Assembly: GCA_937950105.1 (NCBI GenBank)
Contig: CALFEM010000512.1
Location: 1-11,986, forward strand
DNA length: 11,986 nt
Direction: 5' to 3'
Source: an uncultured Alphaproteobacteria bacterium
GTDB lineage: Bacteria; Pseudomonadota; Alphaproteobacteria; Rhizobiales; Hyphomicrobiaceae
The notes under the pieces: model-generated
The model's database searches: none
Told to the model about the DNA's origin: nothing
Seen by the model: only the letters and a program-made list of their open reading frames with translations
Made by a program: the position numbers and the translations under genes
Part shown: piece after piece, positions 5,364 to 11,986 of the stretch
Layout: every line of letters starts with the position of its first letter
Position numbering within the stretch: the first letter of the stretch is position 1

Positions 5364-8315
5364 TCAGACGATCAACTCGTCGAACAGCCGTGCGACGCTG
5401 GCCAGCGTCTCCGCGAGTCGCAGCTCGAGGGCGGCAAAGCTCGGCGCGTCACCGGCGCGGGCGAGCAATTCCTTCAGGCCCTTGGGTGCCGCCGCCGGGT
5501 CGAACGGCCCCTCGAGGCAGAGGCGCAGGATCTGCGTCAGGTCGTGGATCAGCTCGGTCGCAGGAATCAGGATCTCGGCGTGCTCGACGCTGAGCACGCC
5601 CGCCGCCGACAGCTTGCGGAACGCCGCCGCCGTGTTCTGGTCCAGCACCTCGGGATGCGCGTGCGCGGCAACGAGTTGCAGATGCTGGGCAATGAACTCG
5701 AGGTCGACGAGGCCGCCGCGTACCTGCTTCAGCTCCCAGATGTTCGCCGTGCCCTTCTCCTTCGCTATGCGCTCGCGCATGTCGCGCACGTCGGCGGCGA
5801 TCTTGGCGCGGTCACGCGGCGTCAGCAGGACGGTACGGATCGCCGCCTCGACCTTGGCTCGCAGCGCCGGTGGACCAGTGATGGCGCGGGCGCGGGTGAG
5901 CGCCATATGCTCCCACGTCCACGCCTCGCGGCTCTGGTAATCGACGAAGCTGGCGATATGCGTCGCCACCGGCCCGCTCTGCCCCGAGGGCCTCAGACGC
6001 ATATCGACCTCGTAGAGTGCGCCCTCCGCCGTCGGCGCCGACAGCGCCGTGACAAGCCGCTGGGTTTCGCGCGCATAGAAGTGGCTCGGCGCCAGCGGGC
6101 GCGCGCCATCCGATTGCACGGTCCCCTCGGCATAGTCGTAGACGACGATGAGATCGAGATCCGAGGCGGCCGTCATCTCGCGGCCGCCGAGCTTGCCCAT
6201 GGCAAGGACCACCGCGCCGCCGCCCGGTACTTCGCCGTGACTGCGGGCGATCTCCGAATGCACGAAGCCCTGCAACACTCCGATCAGACGCTCTGCAAGC
6301 ATTGCGTAGGCGACGCCGGCCTGATTGGCGTTGATGGTGCCGGAAAGCACCCGCACACCGAGCAAAAACGCCTGCTCGCTGCCGACCACGCGGGCGCGAT
6401 CGAGCGCATCCTGCGTATCGGCGGCAAGTCCGATTTCGGTGCTGATGATCTTGTCGAGATCGGCCGCCCCCGGCAGCGCGTCGAACGTCTTGGGGTCGAT
6501 CACGGCGTCGAGCAGACGGCGGCGGCGCGACAGGATGCGAGCAAGCCGTGGCGCTGTGCCCATGATGTCGGCGACGAGTTTCAACAGGCTCGGGTTTGCA
6601 CGTAACAGCGCGAACAGCTGCACGCCCGTCGGCAATTCGGCGACGAAGCGATCGAAACTGGTGATGGCGCGATCAGGGTCTGCCGTCTCGCCGAGCGCGG
6701 TTATCAGCAGGGGCTGCACTTCGGTCAGTCGCTCGCGCGAGCGTGGCGAACGGACCGCGGCGTAACGGCCGGCGTGCCAGCCGCGCACGATGGCGAGTAC
6801 CGCACCGGGATTCTGGTAGCCCATGCGCTGCAGCGCTGCGACGGTATCGGGATCGTCGTCCTCGCCGGCAAACACCATGTTGACGCCGCCGGTAGTCAGC
6901 TCCGGCACATCCTCGAACAGCGCCGCGTAGTGCTTCTGCACGGTCTCCAGAACCTCGACCAGCGCCGCCGAGAAGGCTTCGAGCGTCGGATAGCCGGCGA
7001 AGCGGGCGAAGCGGGCGAGCGCCGCCGGTTCTTCGGGCAGCTGGTGCGTCTGCTCGTCGGCGACCATCTGGATGCGATGCTCGATGCGGCGAAGATAGCC
7101 ATAGGCGCGTTCGAGATCGGCGCGCACGTTCTCCTTGATCCAGCCGCGCGCCGTCAAAGCCTGTAACGCCGCGAGCGTCGGGCGGATGCGCAGCTCGCGC
7201 TGGCGGCCACCGGCAATCAGCTGCTGCGTCTGCGTGAAGAACTCGATCTCACGGATGCCGCCGCGACCGAGCTTGACGTTGTGACCGGCGACACCGATGC
7301 CGCCGAGGCCCCGGAACGCATGGATTTGCCGCTTCATGGCGTGGATGTCGGCGATCGCCGCATAGTCGAGATACTTGCGCCAGACGAACGGCGCGAGGTC
7401 GTCGAGCAGCATGCGGCCCGCCTCCTGATCGCCAGCGACGGCGCGCGCCTTGATGAGTGCTGCACGCTCCCAGTTCTGGCCGAACGCTTCGTAGTAATGC
7501 ATGGCGGCATCGGTCGACAAAGCGACCTGCGTCGCGCCGGGGTCGGGGCGCAACCGAAGATCGGTGCGGAAGACGTATCCGTCGGCGGTGCGCTCGTGCA
7601 TCAGCTTGACGAGGTCGCGCGTGATGCGCACGAAGAACGTCTGCGCCTCGAGGTTCGGCCGCAGGCGCGCGCGATCCTTCTCGTAGAAAATGATGAGGTC
7701 GATGTCGCTCGAGTAGTTGAGTTCGTGCGCACCGTACTTGCCCATGCCGAGCACGATGAATCCGGACGTCTCGGCGGCGTCCGGCGTATTCTCGGTCCAC
7801 TCGCCCCTGGCGATGGCCTGGCGGAAAAGATAGCGCACCGAACTCTGCAACGCGGCGTCCGCCGTCGCCGTGAGAACGCCCGTGACCGTCATCACTGGCC
7901 ACACTCCGCCGATGTCGCACAGCGCCGTCAGCAGCGCGACGCGGTTCTTGTAAACGCGCAGCGCCTTCATCGCCTCGTTGATCGACGCGGCGTTCTCGAC
8001 GGTGGTGCGCACGTCGCGCGACAGGGCCTCGAAGTGCTGCTCCGGCGGTGACGTCAGCATGGCCTGAAGCGCGAAAAGATCCCGCGCCGCCAGACGGCCG
8101 AGGTAGGGCGAACCGGCGAGGATACCCGACAGCAGGGCCTGCACCTTGGGTTGGGTCAGCACGTCAGCGAGCGGCGCAAGCGCTGTGTCCGCCGAAGCCG
8201 CGCAGATCATCGCGCGCAAGTCTGCGATCGCTCCAGTATCGGCATCGTCTGCGAAAGGCGCCTCGATCAGTCGCGCATGAAGTGACCCCACCTCGCTCTC
8301 CCTGTCGCTGCTCAT
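5364..8315 (-). CDS. glnE: Bifunctional glutamine synthetase adenylyltransferase/adenylyl-removing enzyme GlnE
   Basis: 983 aa from ATG 8315 (GAGG with 5-nt spacing). A GTG at 8321 would add two residues. The length matches alphaproteobacterial GlnE (E. coli 946 aa). Two nucleotidyltransferase halves are clear. The N-terminal adenylyl-removase half has GMGKYGAHELNYSSDIDLI with metal-binding Asp204 and Asp206, then RTDLRLRPDPG. The C-terminal adenylyltransferase half has AMGKLGGREMTAASDLDLI with Asp719 and Asp721, then MRLRPSGQSGP. Each is followed by a helical GlnD/PII-uridylyltransferase-type region (GRGGIREIEFFTQ and RGGLVDLEFIAQ). All catalytic motifs are intact. The enzyme attaches AMP to, or removes it from, a Tyr of glutamine synthetase, steered by PII and PII-UMP and glutamine, so ammonia assimilation follows nitrogen status. 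It lies 25 nt after the sensor-kinase stop and is very likely the last gene of that operon. Confidence 0.97.
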   Translation of the reverse strand: MSSDRESEVGSLHARLIEAPFADDADTGAIADLRAMICAASADTALAPLADVLTQPKVQALLSGILAGSPYLGRLAARDLFALQAMLTSPPEQHFEALSRDVRTTVENAASINEAMKALRVYKNRVALLTALCDIGGVWPVMTVTGVLTATADAALQSSVRYLFRQAIARGEWTENTPDAAETSGFIVLGMGKYGAHELNYSSDIDLIIFYEKDRARLRPNLEAQTFFVRITRDLVKLMHERTADGYVFRTDLRLRPDPGATQVALSTDAAMHYYEAFGQNWERAALIKARAVAGDQEAGRMLLDDLAPFVWRKYLDYAAIADIHAMKRQIHAFRGLGGIGVAGHNVKLGRGGIREIEFFTQTQQLIAGGRQRELRIRPTLAALQALTARGWIKENVRADLERAYGYLRRIEHRIQMVADEQTHQLPEEPAALARFARFAGYPTLEAFSAALVEVLETVQKHYAALFEDVPELTTGGVNMVFAGEDDDPDTVAALQRMGYQNPGAVLAIVRGWHAGRYAAVRSPRSRERLTEVQPLLITALGETADPDRAITSFDRFVAELPTGVQLFALLRANPSLLKLVADIMGTAPRLARILSRRRRLLDAVIDPKTFDALPGAADLDKIISTEIGLAADTQDALDRARVVGSEQAFLLGVRVLSGTINANQAGVAYAMLAERLIGVLQGFVHSEIARSHGEVPGGGAVVLAMGKLGGREMTAASDLDLIVVYDYAEGTVQSDGARPLAPSHFYARETQRLVTALSAPTAEGALYEVDMRLRPSGQSGPVATHIASFVDYQSREAWTWEHMALTRARAITGPPALRAKVEAAIRTVLLTPRDRAKIAADVRDMRERIAKEKGTANIWELKQVRGGLVDLEFIAQHLQLVAAHAHPEVLDQNTAAAFRKLSAAGVLSVEHAEILIPATELIHDLTQILRLCLEGPFDPAAAPKGLKELLARAGDAPSFAALELRLAETLASVARLFDELIV

Positions 8316-8340
8316 CGCCACCTCGCCCCCTCTTTTCCGG

Positions 8341-9786
8341 TCACGTTAGCGCAGGCGCGCGGATATTTGGATGTGGTGAAGTCAATGCCGGGCGGTCTTT
8401 CTCGGGCCGGGCCGGAAGCACGAGCACGACGCGAAGCCCCGGCTGGTTGTCCTCGAGGCGAAGGTTGCCGCCGTGGAGCCGCGCGACCGCCGCGACCAGG
8501 CTGAGGCCGAGCCCTGTGCCGGGCTGCGAGCGGCTGCGTTCTAACCGTACGAAGCGCGCGAGGACACGCTCGCGGTCCTTGGCGTCGATGCCCGGCCCGT
8601 TGTCGCCGACGGCGATCTCCAGTACATCCGCCCGCCGGACGAGGCTCACCGTGACGCGTGCACCACCAGCGACACCCGACGAGTACTTGATGGCATTGTC
8701 GATCAGATTGGCAACCGCCTGCCCTACGAGCTGGCGGTTCGCGGCGATCGTCACAGGTTCCAGCTTAACTTCGAGAGCGAGGCCGGCCTGTTCCGCCACC
8801 GGCTCGTACAGTTCGCCGACGTCGGCGACGAGGGCACCGAGGTCGATCTGCTCGATCGTACCTTCGAGCGCGCCGGCTTCGAGACGCGCGATCAACAGCA
8901 GCGCGTTGAACACCTTGATGAGTTCGTCGGCCTCCTCGATGACGCGTTCGAGGCCACCGCGCAGTTCCTGTGGACCCGCATCTTCGCGCAGCGCCTGCTC
9001 GGCGCGATTGCGCAGACGGTTGAGCGGCGTCTTGAGATCGTGGGCGATATTGTCGGAGACCTCGCGCATGCCGGCCATCAGCTGCTCGATCCGGTCCAGC
9101 ATCTTATTGAGATTGATCGCGAGGCCGTCGATCTCGTCGCCGCTTCCGGCGATCGCGATGCGCTGCCACAGGTCACCATCCATGATCGACCGCGCGGTCG
9201 CGTTCACGGCTTCGACACGAGCCAGAGCATAGCGGGAGACGGCATAGCCACCGCCGAGGCCGAGCAGCGCCAGTGCTGCGAAACCGAGGAAAGCCGTCAG
9301 ACGCATGGATGCGAGCGCGCGCCGCTGATCGTCGACGTCGCGCGCGACGAAGAGGGTGCGGCCGTCAGCGAGATTTGTCGCCAGGGCCACGGCCTGCCGC
9401 GCCGGCGAGTCGCCACCCGGCGCGGCGTAGCGGAACACGCCCCCCCTCGGTTTGCCGGCAAGCTCCGAAGGAATACCCGCGAGATTGCCGGCAAGGCGCC
9501 CCCCACGCGCATCGACGAGCAGATACAGCCTACCGCTGGCGAACCGCTGGCGCTGTTCGATCTCGCGCGTGAGATCGCCCGCCTCGTCGCGACCGGCGCT
9601 GGCAACGATCAGGCGGCTCTCCGTCTCGAGACCTGCGACGACCTCGTTGGTCAGCGCCGCACTGGCATCACTGTAGAGTTTCGTCGCGATGACCACGGCG
9701 GCGAGCAGGAAAATGGCAACCGCCGTCGCCACGGCGCGAAAAGCACCGCTCGCCATCGGCGGACGCAGGGGCTCACCTGTCGCCAT
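8341..9786 (-). CDS. HAMP-domain sensor histidine kinase (OmpR-pair type)
   Basis: 481 aa. TM1 (about 16-35), a periplasmic domain of about 125 residues (37-160), TM2 (about 163-184), a HAMP linker (about 185-237), and HisKA with NIAHDLKTPLNRLRNRAE and phospho-acceptor His249. The HATPase domain (about 355-465) has N-box VANLIDNAIKYS, G1 VGDNGPGID and G2 GTGLGLSLV, all intact. It should autophosphorylate and pass phosphate to the response regulator encoded just upstream. The ATG at 9786 overlaps that gene by 14 nt; ATG 9756 is an alternative, and neither has a good ribosome site, which suggests translational coupling. The periplasmic domain has no signature I can name, so the signal is unknown. 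A degP-type protease gene two positions upstream hints at an envelope signal. This kinase is complete, unlike the degenerate one at 1297-2391. Confidence 0.94.
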   Translation of the reverse strand: MATGEPLRPPMASGAFRAVATAVAIFLLAAVVIATKLYSDASAALTNEVVAGLETESRLIVASAGRDEAGDLTREIEQRQRFASGRLYLLVDARGGRLAGNLAGIPSELAGKPRGGVFRYAAPGGDSPARQAVALATNLADGRTLFVARDVDDQRRALASMRLTAFLGFAALALLGLGGGYAVSRYALARVEAVNATARSIMDGDLWQRIAIAGSGDEIDGLAINLNKMLDRIEQLMAGMREVSDNIAHDLKTPLNRLRNRAEQALREDAGPQELRGGLERVIEEADELIKVFNALLLIARLEAGALEGTIEQIDLGALVADVGELYEPVAEQAGLALEVKLEPVTIAANRQLVGQAVANLIDNAIKYSSGVAGGARVTVSLVRRADVLEIAVGDNGPGIDAKDRERVLARFVRLERSRSQPGTGLGLSLVAAVARLHGGNLRLEDNQPGLRVVLVLPARPEKDRPALTSPHPNIRAPALT

Positions 9787-10453
9787 CGCGGATCATGTAG
9801 CCGGAGCCGCGCACGGTATGGAGCAGCGGCGTTTCGAACCCCTTGTCGATTTTCGCGCGCAGGCGCGAGACGTGCACGTCGATGACGTTGGTCTGCGGAT
9901 CGAAGTGATAATCCCACACGTTCTCGAGCAGCATGGTACGCGTCACCACCTGTCCCGCATGCCGCATCAGGTATTCGAGCAGACGGTACTCGCGTGGCTG
10001 CAAGGGGATGTTGTCGCCCGCGCGCGTCACCCGGTGCGCCAGACGATCGAGCACGAGATCACCGACGACATAGCGCGTCGTCTGCTCCTCGGGCGCGGTG
10101 CGACGGGCCAGCGCCTCGATGCGGGCCAGCAGCTCGGTGTAGGCATACGGCTTGGTCAGGTAATCGTCGCCGCCGGCTTTCAGCCCCTTGACGCGATCAT
10201 CGACCTCGCCCAAGGCCGAGAGGAAGAGTACGGGCGTGCGGTCTCCGCCAGCGCGCAGCTGCTTGACGAGACTGAGGCCATCGAGCCGCGGCAGCATGCG
10301 ATCGACGATCAGCACGTCGAAGCCGCCTTCGCGCGCCATCGCGAGACCGCTTTCGCCGTCGAAAGCCGCCTCGGGGTTGTGGCCGCTTTCCTTCAGCGAC
10401 TTGTGCAGGAAGCTCGCCGTCTCCCTGTCGTCTTCGATCACCAGGACGCGCAT
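9773..10453 (-). CDS. OmpR/PhoB-family response regulator
   Basis: 226 aa from ATG 10453 (MRVLVIEDD, the normal family start). An in-frame ATG at 10465 would add four residues; GGAGG at 10486-10482 is 16 nt from that one, so the exact start is open. The receiver domain (1-115) has the acidic pocket Glu7-Asp8-Asp9, phospho-acceptor Asp51 (LIVDRMLP), Ser79 in the switch-Thr position and Lys101 (LTKPY). The C-terminal winged-helix domain (about 125-224) has the typical LQPREYRLLEYLMRHAGQVV, then VWDYHFDPQTNVIDVHVSRL and VRGSGYMI ending. It is the DNA-binding partner of the kinase whose gene it overlaps. A promoter-like sequence lies just upstream, so it starts the regulator-kinase-glnE transcript. 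Targets are unknown; the adjacent degP-type gene is a reasonable first guess. Confidence 0.95.
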   Translation of the reverse strand: MRVLVIEDDRETASFLHKSLKESGHNPEAAFDGESGLAMAREGGFDVLIVDRMLPRLDGLSLVKQLRAGGDRTPVLFLSALGEVDDRVKGLKAGGDDYLTKPYAYTELLARIEALARRTAPEEQTTRYVVGDLVLDRLAHRVTRAGDNIPLQPREYRLLEYLMRHAGQVVTRTMLLENVWDYHFDPQTNVIDVHVSRLRAKIDKGFETPLLHTVRGSGYMIRDGDR

Positions 10454-10488
10454 GGCCTCGAGCATCTGAGATTGCCGGTCGCCTCCGG

Positions 10489-10517
10489 CGTATAGCCGTA
10501 CCGCGCCTCGAATTCAA
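10489..10517 (-). promoter_or_regulatory. Sigma-70-like promoter for the regulator-kinase-glnE operon
   Basis: On the minus strand, TTGAAT (10517-10512) is followed by exactly 17 nt and TATACG (10494-10489), each matching 4 of 6 housekeeping consensus bases. Transcription would begin near 10482, about 30 nt before the response regulator ATG at 10453. It lies downstream of the hairpin that follows the protease gene, which fits a separate transcription unit. Confidence 0.42.
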
Positions 10518-10535
10518 TTTCGCCGAGCTGACGCA

Positions 10536-10571
10536 GGCAGCCCGCGAACCGTCGCCGGACCGCGGGCTGCC
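10536..10571 (-). terminator. GC-rich hairpin after the degP-type gene, probable terminator
   Basis: Perfect 11-bp inverted repeat GGCAGCCCGCG (10536-10546) and CGCGGGCTGCC (10561-10571). A further CCG/CGG pair can form inside the 14-nt loop. It begins 26 nt after the protease stop on the minus strand. No T-tract follows, so it may stabilise the 3' end or act with Rho rather than as a classical intrinsic terminator. Confidence 0.5.
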
Positions 10572-10597
10572 GCAACTGCTCTGGCGTTTGCCTCGGC

Positions 10598-11986
10598 TCA
10601 GCCCTTCTTGAGCTGCAGCGCGACGAAGCGCTTCTGCTCGCCGGTGCGCACGTGCAGCAGCACTGCCTTGCGGCCGAGTTCGCGCGCCTTCTTCACCCCG
10701 GCAATGACGTCGGCGGCGGTCTTCACCGGCTCACCCTGCACCTCGAGGATGACGTCACCCTGCTTGATGCCCTTCTGGGCGGCGTCGGACGCGTCCTCGA
10801 CATCGGCGATGGCGACGCCATCCTTGACGCCATCGGCACCGGCAGGCGCCAGCTTGAGACCGAGCTGCTGCAGCTCCATGGCCTCGGGAGCCGACCCCGG
10901 CTTGCCTTCCTCGAGCCGCGCCAGCTCGTCCTGCGAGCTCGGGAACGTGCCGAGTTTGACCTTCACGGTCTGCTCGGCGCCGTTGCGCCAGACCTTCACG
11001 TCGACCACCGTGTCGGGCGCGTAGCCGGCGATCTTGCGGGCGAGATCGCGGCTATCCTCGATCTTGTCGCCGTTGACGTTGAGGATCGCATCGCGCGCCT
11101 TGAGGCCCGATGCCTCGGCAGGCCCGCTCGGCGTGATCTCGCTGACCAGCGCACCCGACGGCGTCGCCAGACCGAGGCTCGCGGCAGTGTCATCGTCGAC
11201 GTTCTGAATCTTCACGCCGAGCCAGCCACGGCTCACCTTGCCCTGGTTCTTCAGCTGCTCGATGACCGCCACAGCCGTCTTGGCGGGCACCGCGAAGGCG
11301 ATGCCGACGTTGCCGCCGGAGGGGCTGAAGATCGCCGTGTTGACGCCGATGACCTCGCCGTCGAGGTTGAACGTCGGGCCACCCGAGTTGCCGCGGTTCA
11401 CGGCCGCGTCGACCTGCAGGAAGTCATACGGACCCGAACCGATGTCACGCGTCAGCGCCGAGACGATGCCGGCGGTCACGGTGCCGCCGAGGCCGAACGG
11501 ATTGCCGACCGCGATCACCCAGTCGCCGACGCGCGCCGGTGTACCGGTGAACTTGACGAACGGAAACGATTTGGCCGTGCCCTTGAGCTTCAGCAGCGCG
11601 AGATCGGTGCGGGCATCGGTGCCGACCAGCTCGGCGTCGAGCTTTTCCTGATTGTCGAAGCTGACCTCGATCTTCGAGGCGCCCTCGACGACGTGGTTGT
11701 TCGTCACGACGTAACCGTCGGCCGAAATGATGAATCCGGAGCCCTGCGCCAGCTGCGGACGCTGCGGCTTCATCGGGCCCTGGAATTCCCTCGGCAGGTT
11801 CTTGAAGAAGTCCTTCAGCGGGTGGTCATCCGGCAGATCCGGAATGCCGCCGAAGCGCTTGTTGCCCTCTTTGCCACCCTCTTTACCGGCCGTCTTGGCG
11901 TCCTTGTCGCCGCCATTGGTGACGGACACCGAGACCACGGCGCCCTTCACCTTGTCGACGATGTCCGCAAACGAAAGCGGTGCGCG
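10598..11986 (-). CDS. degP: Periplasmic serine endoprotease, DegP/Do (HtrA) family, 5' truncated by window edge
   Basis: The frame runs off the right edge: the last 12 codons in the window read RAPLSFADIVDK ahead of an internal GTG at 11950, so the true start and signal peptide lie outside. Counting from that GTG codon, the trypsin-like domain has a complete triad: His86 in VVTNNHVVEGA, Asp116 in DARTDLALL, and Ser189 in NRGNSGGP. Between the first strand and the protease core lies a Lys/Gly-rich stretch (about 12-35) and DDHPLKDFFKNLP, the LA-loop region of Do proteases. PDZ1 is about 233-335 (SRGWLGVKIQNV, GLKARDAILNVNG) and PDZ2 about 355-450 (GIKQGDVILEVQG). The family degrades or chaperones misfolded envelope proteins. 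DegP, DegQ and MucD cannot be told apart here, so the symbol is the generic one. The gene is upstream of, and codirectional with, a two-component system. Confidence 0.94.
   Translation of the reverse strand, partial: RAPLSFADIVDKVKGAVVSVSVTNGGDKDAKTAGKEGGKEGNKRFGGIPDLPDDHPLKDFFKNLPREFQGPMKPQRPQLAQGSGFIISADGYVVTNNHVVEGASKIEVSFDNQEKLDAELVGTDARTDLALLKLKGTAKSFPFVKFTGTPARVGDWVIAVGNPFGLGGTVTAGIVSALTRDIGSGPYDFLQVDAAVNRGNSGGPTFNLDGEVIGVNTAIFSPSGGNVGIAFAVPAKTAVAVIEQLKNQGKVSRGWLGVKIQNVDDDTAASLGLATPSGALVSEITPSGPAEASGLKARDAILNVNGDKIEDSRDLARKIAGYAPDTVVDVKVWRNGAEQTVKVKLGTFPSSQDELARLEEGKPGSAPEAMELQQLGLKLAPAGADGVKDGVAIADVEDASDAAQKGIKQGDVILEVQGEPVKTAADVIAGVKKARELGRKAVLLHVRTGEQKRFVALQLKKG

Noticed and set aside
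5544..6605. Plus-strand open frame (353 codons) opposite glnE
   Set aside because: Lies wholly inside glnE, whose catalytic motifs are intact on the other strand; no independent coding evidence.

Overview
The window is GC-rich and densely packed. It looks like a chromosomal segment of an alphaproteobacterium, most likely Hyphomicrobiales (Bradyrhizobium/Rhodopseudomonas/Xanthobacteraceae-like). This placement is inferred from codon bias, from the style of the GlnE, PepN and DegP proteins, and from the gene order. I see no mobile element, tRNA, rRNA or CRISPR array. Both ends cut through genes: pepN lacks its 5' part at the left edge, and a degP-type protease gene on the minus strand lacks its 5' part at the right edge.

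Left part, plus strand: the C-terminal part of aminopeptidase N (to 1063) is followed by an AT-rich gap holding a hairpin and probably a promoter. Next comes a two-TM HisKA-type sensor protein (1297-2391) whose phosphorylatable histidine box is intact but whose ATP-binding domain has lost the N-box Asn and the DxGxG motif. It looks like a pseudokinase or phosphotransfer protein. It meets the minus-strand genes tail to tail across 32 bp.

Middle, minus strand (transcribed from 5238 down to 2424): a tight four-gene set. It encodes an exported six-EF-hand protein, an ECF sigma factor, a single-TM protein in the anti-sigma position, and a small membrane-anchored CpxP/CnrX-like 'periplasmic heavy metal sensor'. 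The layout suggests an envelope- or metal-responsive sigma circuit, and a GGAAC -35-like element lies upstream of the first gene.

Right part, minus strand (transcribed from 11986 down to 5364): a DegP/Do-type periplasmic protease with a GC-rich hairpin after its stop, then a promoter-like TTGAAT-N17-TATACG, then an OmpR-family response regulator, its HAMP sensor kinase (overlapping by 14 nt) and glnE. The last three look like one operon, so an envelope-type two-component system is placed directly ahead of the nitrogen-control enzyme GlnE.

Most of this is conserved core genome. The parts most worth a second look are the EF-hand/sigma module and the neighbouring catalytically degenerate kinase.
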